Part shown: positions 1 through 9,344 of the stretch, one piece after another
How positions within the stretch are numbered: position 1 is the first letter of the stretch
How the letters are laid out: every line of letters starts with the position of its first letter
Assembly (NCBI GenBank): GCA_015501055.1
Contig: JADNYV010000676.1
Location: forward strand, 1-18,185
Reading direction: 5' to 3'
DNA from: Mucidula mucida
Taxonomy: Eukaryota; Basidiomycota; Agaricomycetes; Agaricales; Physalacriaceae
Length of the DNA stretch: 18,185 nt
Notes under the pieces: model-generated
The model's input: the letters and a program-made list of their open reading frames with translations, nothing else
Database searches by the model: none
Told to the model about the DNA's origin: nothing
Position numbers and translations under genes: made by a program

Positions 1-2469
1 GTCAGCACAATGTGACGCACACCACGATAGAGCTTCACGTGCCATAAAGTCAGCGTGTACGCAAAGCGCTCGCCCTTGGGTCTATTCCCTAGCGCCAAAA
101 CAAACTACAGTGATAAAAAGAGTTAAAAACTAGCGAGCATATCAGCAGCAGCCTCACTTGCAAAACCAAGAAACCAAGATACAAGCACTTCAATCCAAAG
201 TTGATCCAATGGATCTATGAGCTAAAGTCAATTCCCATCCAGCTGTTCCAAACAAATGAACAGACCAGTACAATGCTTCCGAACACAATACCCTGCGACG
301 GCAAAAGGTCGATGATGATACTAAACGTGAGCCACAGATTGGCCAACGCAAACCACGAGAAGATCAGCGAGAAGCCGTTATACTACCAACAGTGCTTCAT
401 CAGTCCCACCACAACTCGAACACAGAAGAAAACAACACACAATGCCCTGAATGTGGAAGAAGAACATCCGAAAGAACCCGTGTCCTGATCCATAAAGCCT
501 GTAAAAGTTGACAAGCGCATACACACTCGCCGCGAACGAGCCATTCAACCACCGCCGCCTCTGCCCAATCAACTCCGCCGCACTCTCCGGCACGTCCGTC
601 TCAGCCTTACTAGGCTTCACATACGTCAACGTCCATCGATCGCCCCTCTTCGCCACCAGCTCGAAGCACAATATACGATCCTCAGCTTGAACATAATAAT
701 GAGTCCCACGAGGGGTTTTCAGAATGAGGACCGAGCCATACCCAAGAACATATTCTTCTCGAATATGGACATGCCATTGATCCCTTTGTCGCCAAGGCGG
801 TCGGCGAGGGAGTGATCACCATGGAAGTACTGTTCGAGCGGTCGCCCAAGCACAGCCCTAAATACGAAAACAATCAATCTCTCACCATGGCTCAAAGGTG
901 ACACGGGGGTGACATACCGGTAACGATAAGCGCTGAACGCGCCTGGCAGAACGGAGACGTAACCGAAACTGCTTTCCAGAGGTTTATCTGCCGCTGATAT
1001 GAGATCGATGTAATAACTGACACAACAAGACCGCCTCACCAAGGATATTTGACATCTTGTACTCAAAGTTTTGAGCCGCCACAAGGGGATTGAGCAACTT
1101 CTTTCCTCCTTTGATCATGGCATGTATTTCACCACAGCACCCGCCAAGATGCTTGTCGTTGTAAAAGGCTTCCCAAAGGTAATACAGCGACTTGCGCCCG
1201 GGCTTCGTGCCCGCGTCGATAAGAATGCATACTTCCGGCTATGAACGAACGATCGTTGAACGGTGCGATATAGAAAATAAAAGTCTCACTCACGTTCAAG
1301 ATGCGGCCAAGCGCGTTGAATAGCCAACGATGAGAGTTTATCTTCTTCTGGTTCTGCGCTTTGAGGACAAAGATGATTTGGACAGGAACTAGATTCGCGG
1401 GATCGTTCTCTTGCGGAAGGACCAAGGTCGGTTTGTGGTCTATCGAGAGCTGGGTAGTATACTAAAGGCCGTCGTCAGAACATTACACGTAGACCCTAAT
1501 GTAATGACATCACCTCGAATATATGAGCAACCGTAGACTTGCCATCGACTTGTCGCTTCATGACACCGTCTTGATACACTCCAACAGTCGCAAGTACGTC
1601 AAGTACGCTTTTATCCATGGCTTCTAGACCATCGACGACCAGCGCCACCACAATCTTTTGCCACCCAGGCGATCCGTTCTCGGCATGAGTGCGCCAATAT
1701 TTGGATTTCTTCGTTTTACATATATCGCGGACATTCAACATCACGCCGTGTAGAGTCCGGGCATAAAGAGTCTTGTCTTCATTGTAGGATGTGACAGCGA
1801 CGAGGATCTCGGTCTGTCGTTGATATAGTTTTGTGCGTAGGGACCAGCCGTTCGTTTCCGTAAAGTCATCAGGATCGCAGGTCGCCGCTGTATATCTCAT
1901 ATGTCTAGGTAGTGCGTTAGCGAGGATGACGAGGAGAGTGGCAAGCACGCACGAAAATTCGGTCGTTCGTGCGGCAGTATATTGGGCCTCCATAGCGTTG
2001 TATATGGCAGTCGGGACCCGATACTCTGCGATGAAGTTTCCGTGCGTCAACTTGACGCGACGCGTTACTCCGCGTTTGATCGTCTGGCGATGCCTCCAGC
2101 CTGTGTTGACCGACATGACCGACTCGCGGCCATCTGGAGGTACATAAGGAGACCGCAAGATTCCGCTCATCCTGTCCTGTCATGAGTATTGCTGCTCATT
2201 AATGAGGAGGGCACTTACCGCACTGGATAAGAAAAGTTGTGTCCCAAGTTATCGCCCGAGTTGAGCGGGACCTTTTCCATAGAATCCTCTTCCCCCTCTA
2301 TAGGCGGGCCAAATGACCGTTCATATCGTCGAACTGCGGCAGCCAAATTGGGCTCTGCATATCCGCCATGGCTCCCGCTACTCTCTGATTCTGATGAGAA
2401 CTGCGTCGACGACCCGGAGAGGTTTGATGAGATGGATGATTGCGGCGTGTGCGTCCTCGAGTTGGACAT
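1..2469 (-). CDS. Chitin synthase, division 1 (class I-III type), 3' end off the window
   Basis: Integral plasma-membrane glycosyltransferase (GT2) that adds GlcNAc from UDP-GlcNAc to growing chitin for the cell wall. Exons on the minus strand: 2469-2219, 2171-1953, 1904-1514, 1461-1294, 1238-1040, 987-918, 857-742, 685-441, 382-266, 214-158 and 104 to the edge. All ten introns are 47-60 nt and GT-AG, and every junction keeps the frame. About 630 residues are visible. A Ser-rich N-terminus is followed by the conserved block [12 protein letters not shown] (exon 2), [18 protein letters not shown], the EDR motif across the exon 7/8 junction (about residues 473-475) and QRRRW (513-517). Hydrophobic segments then lead to [12 protein letters not shown]. 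The rest of the membrane domain lies outside. Wording is nearest to class III as I remember it; the class is not certain. The start ATG at 2469 is the first in frame after an upstream TGA, about 100 bp from a TATA-like box. No break is seen. Confidence 0.93.
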
Positions 2470-2570
2470 TGACTCGGACAGGCCAGCTGTCGGCGGCGAT
2501 GTTTGAGGGTGGGGTGAAGAGCGTCAAGCTCGTAGCGAGAAAATCCGGCCCCCGTCCATGTCCGCGCCTG

Positions 2571-2580
2571 CATATATAGG
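2571..2580 (-). promoter_or_regulatory. TATA-like box of the chitin synthase gene
   Basis: Read on the minus strand this is CCTATATATG, about 102-111 bp upstream of the chosen ATG at 2469. The position suits a fungal core promoter and supports that start. It is a sequence match only. Confidence 0.4.
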
Positions 2581-2730
2581 CTTTGTGAGCGATATCGCGA
2601 CGGCTACCAAGGTCGGCCAACGGTCGCGTACATCACTGATATCAATTGCTGGGTAACGCGTACAGCTTGTTCATATCATAGAACTGGCCGACATATACCA
2701 GTTTCTTGCGGGTAAAGTCACATCCACAGG

Positions 2731-2770
2731 GCGCACACCCACACTAGGGGGCGCACACTCACACTCGGGC
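2731..2770. repeat. Two-copy 20-bp tandem repeat
   Basis: GCGCACACCCACACTAGGGG (2731-2750) is followed at once by GCGCACACTCACACTCGGGC (2751-2770), 17 of 20 bases alike. It lies between the chitin synthase promoter and the left end of the transposon. No function is visible. Confidence 0.7.
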
Positions 2771-2790
2771 ATGCGTATCACCATTTTGAT

Positions 2791-2968
2791 CAGACTCCTT
2801 CCCATTCGTCTTTATGCCTAGCAGAATAATCCCAAATCCGAGAACAGATGATTTGATGAGATGATACCAGTAATCGTAATCATGTTTTGTAATTTTTAAT
2901 CTTATCTCCTTATCTTTGTACTCCCATCAAACCTTATTATTCTGCTAAGGCATAAAGACGACTGGCAT
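2791..2968 (+). repeat. Terminal repeat unit A (outer left), 178 bp
   Basis: Identical over all 178 bases to the reverse complement of 9167-9344. It holds internal inverted arms at 2807-2830 and 2936-2960 (one bulged base) around a loop of about 105 nt, so the unit alone could fold as a long-stem hairpin. It is followed directly by unit B. Confidence 0.92.
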
Positions 2969-3154
2969 CAGACTCCTTCCCATTCGTCTTCACGCCCAGC
3001 AAAATAATCTCAAATCCTTGTGCGAATAGATAGTTGAATACAAGTTGAATAAATATATTACCTCGATCACGATTCGAACCCTCCTCCAATCAATTGATGG
3101 TATTATGTAACTCCAAACCTTATTATTTTGCTAAGGCGTAAAGACGACTGGCAT
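2969..3154 (+). repeat. Terminal repeat unit B (inner left), 186 bp
   Basis: The first 50 or so and the last 35 or so bases match unit A closely (CAGACTCCTTCCCATTCGTC at the start, GACTGGCAT at the end). The middle, about 3020-3110, is unrelated. Its own inverted arms are 2985-3008 and 3122-3146. The inner edge runs on into the subterminal sequence shared with the right end, so this is probably the true left end of the element, with unit A an added outer copy. Confidence 0.85.
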
Positions 3155-3188
3155 AACTTGCAGGTAGTTGTTTGTTTGGCTACAGCCT
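3150..3188 (+). repeat. Inner extension of the left terminal inverted repeat
   Basis: GGCATAACTTGC, six variable bases, then TTGTTTGTTTGGCTAC and (after one mismatch) GCCT. It matches the inverted copy at 9134-9171 apart from a 5-6 nt variable stretch and one substitution. This is what ties the helicase side and the transposase side to the same element. Confidence 0.8.
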
Positions 3189-3280
3189 CTAGCGTGGCTC
3201 GGTCCAGAATTCGAGCGATCAGAAGAGCTCACAGCCACAGGATCCTCCATCAGAATACTTACGCAAAAGTCGCGAACCTC

Positions 3281-5722
3281 ATGGCGCCGCATTGTATGCC
3301 CGAGTCTGACGAGAAGGCCCAGGACATGGTCGAGGAGGCATTTGGTGTACGTCCCTGTTTATGGCAGCTCAAGGTTGTACGGGCTATACTCGAGGGAAAG
3401 GATGTTGTTACCATTGCACCTACGGGGGCTGGGAAGACCTTAACCTACTGGATGCTTCTGCTCTTTGTGACAGATGGTGTTCTCCTGATGGTTGTTCCTC
3501 TCAAGCAACTTGGAGCCCAATTCGAGAAGGACCTTATGCTCAAGAAGCTTAATGCTGTCAATGTTACTGCAGCCAACTCGAATGACACCTTGTTTAAGGT
3601 ATGTTCATTATTCTTACAACCAAGTTCTGTACCTCACACAGCAATAGGATATCACCAGCCTGAAATACCGTGCTGCCATATTCAGTCCCGAGACCATGGT
3701 GACAAACCCGCACTTCGAAGACCTGATAAAACATCGGACATTCATGCGAAGTGTCGTAAACCTCGTCTTCGACGAAGCTCATGTCATTAAGGAATGGGGG
3801 ACAAGCTTCCGTCATGCCTATGCTCGAGTTGGAGTCATCCGAAACCTCATGGTTCGCCACATCCCCATCCATATTGCCTCCGCTACTCTATCACCCGCCG
3901 CGACACAAGAAATCAAGGCCCATCTCCGCATGAGAAATGACACGAAGGTCTTTCGCATGAGCACTGATTGCGCCAACATTTTCCTTCGCGTTAAACGCAT
4001 GCAACATCCCGCAAACTCGTTCCGCGACCTAGCCGACTTCGTCCCAAAGGAGACAGGACCCGACAGTCCTCGTCCAAAGAAGTTCCTGATGTTCTTCAAC
4101 AGCAGGAATCAGACGCAAGCAGCCGCTGAATTTCTACGGAGTCGACTCACCAAGGAGAATCAACATTGAATAAAATGGATCCACGCCGGGATGACTGATG
4201 AATTTCGGCGCGACGAAGTTTACGCGTCGAAAGTCGGCGACGTCGATGGTGAATGTGCGACCGAAGCTGTGGGAATGGTTAGCTTCTTTAATTTCTCATA
4301 ATACGCGTGGAGATTGACAACGTACCTATCGCAGGGCATTGATTTACCTGACGTCTACCAGATCATACAGTACGGCGTGCCAAAACGCCTCAGTACCTTG
4401 TGGCAACGCTTCGGACGCGCAGTCCGTGATTATCGATTGCATGGTACTGCCATTCTTCTGGCAGAGCCGTGCCATTTTGACGACGAGAAGGAGAAGGCGG
4501 CGGCGAAGCAGGCGGAGGCTGAAGAAGAAAAAAGAAAATCAGACGAGATCAAGTGGAAAGCTGTTGAAGAGGCTATAGCTGCAGCCCAGGCATCCGGAGT
4601 CACCGTGTCCAACAGCAGAAAGAGGAAGTCTGATTCCAGCGCGAATTATTCACGCAAGAGGCGGAAGACCACAAATAAGCCAGAGAAGGCACCAGAGCCT
4701 GAGGAAACCGACATTTTCGGCCGTGTAATCAAGACTGAGCGCGCGATGGACGATTTTATCAACGCTGAGAATCGCGCTGTCAGATGTCGAAGGAAAGTCG
4801 TGCTGTCCCATTTTGGAAGCATCGATCTCCGTACGTATTCTGATTCTTTGATTCTCACGTCCACCGACCCTCTCGCCAGAACCCATCGTGGACCGTTCGT
4901 GCTGCCCCCGCTGTGCGCCTAAAACCGTCGAATTCTGTTGTGATATTTGCCATCCTTTGCACTGGGTGATCCCCCCATCGCAGGACAACTTCGAGAAGGA
5001 GACGGCGACGCGTATGTTCAATCCGCCAGATTATAAACGCGGAGAGAAGGAAGAGAAATTGAGAGCAGAATTGGTGGCAATGAGACGTCGGCTCTGGGAG
5101 GTAGAGGTAGGCCCCGGCCATATGATTGATCCACAGTCTCTCTGGCCCACGAAATTGTTGATGCGTATGGTGAATCTCGCGCATTACGGGAAACTACACA
5201 CGTTAGACGACCTTCAGAAACAGACTCCCTGGTACTACATTAGTACTCTTGGAGCAGAAATCCTCGTGAAGATTAAAGAGGCCTACCCACCACTCCCATC
5301 ATCATCGCCGTTTATCAGCACGCCCCTTCCTCAGCGCGCACGATCATTCGGTTCCAATCTTTTGAATTCGCCTTTCGTTTCTGGCGCGCCCTCGACGCCG
5401 ACACCTTTCACATTTACCGCACCTGCTCAACTTGTCTGGACCCCTGTTTCCGGTGCATATGGGATACCACCTGTCCAGGCGACGCCCGCACATACAACCT
5501 CTGCTGCGAGGAAGCAGCCATCGACTCGGATGTGTAGCCGATGCCGTCAGCCTGGTCACAATCGTGCGTACATTTCCATTGCATCGTGTTGATGCTCACA
5601 GGAACTTCTTGCCAGGTAACAACCGAATGTGTCCACTTTATGGGAATGCGGGGGAGAATGCGCCGCCACAACCGGTTGTGTCGTCGGCTCAGGAGGACAC
5701 GCCAATGCTTGAGGAACAGTAG
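3281..5722 (+). CDS. RecQ-like superfamily 2 DNA helicase of the mobile element, with one in-frame TGA
   Basis: Exons 3281-3598, 3648-4277, 4335-4830, 4880-5563 and 5616-5722; introns 49-57 nt, all junctions in phase, 745 codons with the final stop. Motifs in order: Walker A APTGAGKT (K52), motif Ia around LLMVVPLKQLGAQ, DEAH box (148-151), SAT (184-186), motif IV FLMFFNSRNQ, motif V ATEAVGM joined to GIDLPDV across intron 3, and motif VI QRFGRAVRD (from 340). A charged, coiled-coil-like Lys/Glu stretch with basic clusters follows. Then comes a Cys-rich region (CCPRC, CCDIC) and a C-terminal knuckle C-x2-C-x4-H-x6-C that starts near residue 700 and spans the last intron. A TGA at 4167-4169 (codon 280) interrupts an otherwise open frame; as read it leaves a 279-aa product without motifs V and VI. 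The start at 3281 is the first ATG of the frame inside the terminal repeat. It could be a dead copy or a sequence error. Confidence 0.82.
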
Positions 5723-5741
5723 TATTGTACATGGTATGTTC

Positions 5742-8638
5742 TCATTCTACTCCAACATCATCGCCTGTAACGTGGCTGACATCTTCGTTATCAGTATCCT
5801 GTATCTCTCCGACCTCAAATAGCTCTTTCTTCTGTACCATAATCCCCAGTCCTTCGGAGACTGCGTGTTGAAGGGACCAAGATCGCGTGGAATCTTTGAT
5901 GCTTGATGTTCGACCAGCCGTAAAGACGTGAGCGTCGAGTTCGGCGATCTCTTCTTCCCGGCGTCGAAGAGTTTTGGTCATCTTCGGCTTCGAATGGCGC
6001 ACTGTCCGATGGGTGAGATGGAAGTTCTCTTCAATTGTTTTCTGCATCGACCGATACACTTGAAGCAGCACTGATCGTTTCAGAACGAGCTTCTTTGTCC
6101 GATTGACGCCTTTACCCGCAAAAATGACCTGTCAATCCTCGTATCAGCGTGTTTCGAACCTCGTTAACGGACGACTACCTTGGTATACAGGTTGTTCAGT
6201 TCCTGCAACCAGTCAAATGCTCGAAAACCGTCTCGCATGGCGTTCGGGTTATAGAGCCAGTTCCGAAGAACCGCCTCACGGAGGTACGGGGGATAACATT
6301 GTAAGTCCTTCATAAACTTTGTCATGTGGGCCGCGTACTTATGCTTTCCTGTGGCTGCGAAGATGGCAATAAAATACGGGAATAGCTGCAAGATGCGACC
6401 AACGTCGCCGTAGTTCATGGCGCGGCAAAGTTCGAGGTACAGTAGCCCATGGTGATTGCGAAGACACAGGTTTTCAAATACCTGATCTCGTTTAGAGGCC
6501 GGCTCTTCTTGTTTATCGCTGAAGTCATCCCCAGGTAAGTGCTTCTTCAAAATGTCCTGTGACAATTCGACGATGTGCTTCCAGGTAGGCGCCGAGTCTG
6601 CCCATGCATCAAGAGAGTCGAAGCCATATTTTGCCTTGACCTCCACACGCCAGATATCCAGGAAATCAGTCCACGCGATGTGGTGAATCGAATCGTGCAT
6701 GGGACGAAAGGACGGCCCATTTTTTGAGGTAAATTCACCGGTTGATTTGGGCCTGAGTTTGCTGATGTACTCGAAAGCGCCCAGGGACTCATTGCGATCG
6801 CCTGCTGGCTGTACGTGGATGCGCCAGTAGGCATTGGCCGCTGCCATCTTGACGTGGAACAGGCCGGGTATGAATATCAACCCGTCGAGTCGTCTCCATT
6901 CCGTCGTCTCGATCTTTCGAGTCTTTCGCATACCGTCAACACGTTCCTTTGTTCCGAGGTCGCCATGAATAAACGACACGAACTCTTTGTGGAAATCCTC
7001 CGCGATGCGACGTTGTTTGGTGAAAAGGTCTAATAGGACCTCCCAGTTTCCATCGTATGTCCCTTCATCTGCATCTATAGCACCCGCAGGATACTGACAA
7101 TCCTTCTTTTCGTATGACAGGGACCGAACACTGGCTGGCGTGCCCAGCCGGTCCTTATAGGCGGCAAATTTCGCCCCACCATGTTCAACCAAGATGGAAC
7201 GGAGATGCCATTCAAGCGCATCGTTTATGGAAGGATCCTTCTCAGAGGGTGGATCTGACAACGATGGTGTCTCTGGTTGATTCGGCAGTGGGTCCTCGAC
7301 TGGATGATGGGGGAGTGGCGGAGGTAGCAAGCTGGGAAGGACATCTTTGAACCCGGGTCGCTTGAGACTCGGGTCGTTGGCGTCCAGAGTTATATTGTGC
7401 TCGCTTGTGAGCCTCAACTCCTGGGTGTGTTTGAGATCGCGTTCTGGGATGACATCGCGATACGGGACAAATGTCGCGGCCGTGGCGCTCCAGTGCGATT
7501 TATCTTTCTCGAGCGTCGGCTGCGCTGTCGCAAAGTCCATGTCAAAATTGTCCCAGATGGTGTTGCAGTTCTCCATGGACTCGAGTCGCTTCCTTGCCTT
7601 CGCATGAAGCGAATCAATCATATTCTGGATGCTTCCAAGGGAGACTGACACGCCCATGTGCGACACGAGTTCGACGATTACCTCTGGGCATTGCTTCGAC
7701 TCGAGGAAAAAGCCGATGATGGATTGGAGCGAGTTAAAACGTTCGTTCGAACTGTTCCCGAGGATTGACAGAATCACGACACGCTTCTGTCCTTGAATTT
7801 TAGTAGAATATTGGAGCACCGGCAGGAAGCTTACGATTGACAAAAGAGCGCGCGCTCTACGCGCTCGGTCTTGTGTACGTCTCTTCTTTTTCTTCCTCCC
7901 AACCTCTTCATCAGACTGATCTTCCTCCTCGACGGCAGGTACTCGTGGCACTTCCTTCGCACCCGCCGCCTCCCTCTCTCCAATATCGACGTCCATCTGA
8001 TCTTCATCCGCACTGGCTTCTGCATCGGTGTCGACGGACATTACATCGTCAGCACCGTAGGACTCCAGAACCGTCCGACCACCTTCTCCATCGTCCACGT
8101 CACTTACGACCTCATCCTCGTCACTTGCAACATCGTCCTGCCCCTCGTCCTCATCGCTATCCTCTGGCTGGTCGCCGTCTAGTCCATCTGGATCCGGCAT
8201 AGGTTTATAGGCGCGACACCGGTCAGGATTGACATCCAAGAGGACCGTCAGTAGCGCCCAAAGATTCGGACAGACGGCCGTCATTCTCGTGGCAAGATCT
8301 TCGATACAGAACGCCTCGAGTTGTTCAAGCGTGGCTGTGGTCGCCCCGAAGTGTAAATCGTTGTGCTTGAGAATAAGCTCACGAAGTTCGGTCTGGTAAG
8401 TGACTCGAGCTACATCCATGGCCTCGGCATTGACTTCAGCCTCGGCCTGTTCCTTCAATAGATCGATGACCTGTCCGACATTCAAGAGGATACTTTTTCG
8501 TTGCTGCATCATATTCGTCGTGTTATGGCCATGCCGGAGCGTCTCTCGTATGAGGTCAAGGAGTGAGAAGTGGTTGGCTCTGAGGATATCCATGATTTGG
8601 TTGACCCATGGCAGACCGCTCTCGGGATACGACGACAT
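5742..8638 (-). CDS. DUF6589-type protein, candidate transposase of the element
   Basis: Two exons, 8638-6179 and 6128-5742, with a 50-nt GT-AG intron; 948 aa, intact. I recognise the wording of the Agaricomycete DUF6589 family: WDNFD (D363, D366), FIPGLFHVKM (H595), ATGKHKYAAHM, and FRAFDWLQELNNLYTK joined by the intron to VIFAGKG. An acidic Asp/Glu tract (about residues 165-245) is followed by a basic nuclear-localisation-like run (about 246-262, GRKKKKRRTQDRARR). The N-terminus has an amphipathic helical look. The scattered D, H and E (E813) could be a DDE-type catalytic set, but this is inference. It is convergent with the helicase: the stop codons are 19 bp apart. The ATG at 8638 is preceded by an in-frame TAG. 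A spliced N-terminal extension from the small upstream gene is possible but less likely. Confidence 0.82.
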
Positions 8639-8680
8639 GGTGGCACAATACAGAGGTAAGGTATGCTACCCTTCTACAAA

Positions 8681-9021
8681 TCAATCCCCTCTGACTCCCA
8701 TTCTGCAGCGTGGTGTTCCTATCTGATTTTTTAGTCAGATTAAATCAAATAAAAGTTGTATCTTACGTTTGTACGACGTTTGATACGTGTTATAGTGGCG
8801 GCATCGCCTACTATGAAGATGATTGGCATTTTGTTTGACGGCACGGGAGGCTGCTCTTCTGGGAGCGAGGTTGAGCTTCCGGAAGGACTATCGGGAGGCA
8901 CCAGATCTGGGATCTCGTCTTCGCCTGGGTTATCTGCTACTTGCGCGCCGATGATTTTGTATTGCGCCACAAATCGCAGTGCAAGCAAGAAGAATCCGGT
9001 GCAAATTATAGCACTCGACAT
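8681..9021 (-). CDS. Small putative membrane protein inside the element
   Basis: A two-exon model, 9021-8767 and 8722-8681, about 98 aa. The 44-nt intron has donor GTAAGA, a CTGAC branch site and CAG acceptor. The start MSSAIICTGFFLLALRF looks like a signal anchor or transmembrane helix. A Pro/Glu/Asp-rich middle and a second short hydrophobic stretch (PIIFIVGDAAT) follow, then a basic end. An in-frame ATG at 9051 would add ten residues. It ends only 42 bp before the DUF6589 start and could instead be a leader on that transcript, or an upstream exon of it (a TAG acceptor near 8667 would keep the frame). I do not recognise the family. Confidence 0.35.
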
Positions 9022-9133
9022 GGTGTCAGAATAACAAGAAATATATTTCATTTTCTGTCCTTCATCTCTCGCACACGAGGCAACTTCATCGATAGCGCGA
9101 ACATGAGGTGCGACGAGGCGGTGAGGCTGTGCC

Positions 9134-9171
9134 AGGCCGTAGCCAAACAAACAAGTTTGGCAAGTTATGCC
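9134..9171 (-). repeat. Inner extension of the right terminal inverted repeat
   Basis: Reverse complement reads GGCATAACTTGC, five variable bases, TTGTTTGTTTGGCTAC, G, GCCT. It pairs with 3150-3188 at the left end and directly adjoins repeat unit A' (9167-9344). Confidence 0.8.
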
Positions 9172-9344
9172 AGTCGTCTTTATGCCTTAGCAGAATAATA
9201 AGGTTTGATGGGAGTACAAAGATAAGGAGATAAGATTAAAAATTACAAAACATGATTACGATTACTGGTATCATCTCATCAAATCATCTGTTCTCGGATT
9301 TGGGATTATTCTGCTAGGCATAAAGACGAATGGGAAGGAGTCTG
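9167..9344 (-). repeat. Terminal repeat unit A' (right), 178 bp
   Basis: Exact reverse complement of 2791-2968, with no mismatch in 178 bases. It carries the same internal inverted arms (9175-9199 and 9305-9328). It ends in GGAGTCTG, which marks the right border of the element. Confidence 0.93.

Larger units (their letters stand above)
2791..9344. mobile_element. Putative DNA transposon carrying a RecQ-like helicase and a DUF6589-type protein
   Basis: The block starts with CAGACTCCTTCCCATTCGTC and ends with its exact reverse complement. The outer 178 bp at each end are identical in inverted orientation. On the left a second, partly related terminal unit (2969-3154) follows in tandem. Inside the units the similarity goes on: GGCATAACTTGC, a variable 5-6 nt, then TTGTTTGTTTGGCTAC occurs at 3150-3183 and, inverted, at 9139-9171. 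The cargo is a helicase (+), a 948-aa DUF6589-type protein (-) and a small membrane-type protein (-). No clear target-site duplication is seen: the flanks are TTTTGAT on the left and CGAGCTA on the right. If the left end is the inner unit, the element spans 2969-9344. The arrangement recalls helicase-bearing Academ elements, but the family is not proven. Confidence 0.72.

Noticed and set aside
3066..3090. A GGGTTCGAATC motif on the minus strand in unit B, like a tRNA B-box
   Set aside because: The flanking bases do not form a T-stem, and no A-box or cloverleaf is seen; not called as a tRNA or SINE.
3128..3280. Upstream extension of the helicase frame to 3128
   Set aside because: It begins with TTG inside the terminal repeat, and its wording is not helicase-like; the ATG at 3281 precedes the conserved part.
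5564..5601. A 38-nt (or 34-nt from 5568) last intron in the helicase
   Set aside because: Shorter than every other intron here, and it gives a poorer reading; the 52-nt intron 5564-5615 keeps frame and completes the zinc knuckle.
3281..5722. Host RecQ/Sgs1-type repair helicase
   Set aside because: It lies within the inverted repeats, lacks recognisable RQC and HRDC wording, and has an unusual Cys-rich tail and zinc knuckle; it is better read as element cargo.
7837..8202. Long plus-strand open frames, one hydrophobic and one His/Pro/Arg-rich
   Set aside because: They are antisense shadows of the Asp/Glu-rich tract of the DUF6589 protein.
9022..9150. N-terminal extension of the small membrane-type ORF to 9150
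   Set aside because: It starts with a non-ATG codon within the terminal inverted repeat; only ATGs at 9051 and 9021 are plausible.
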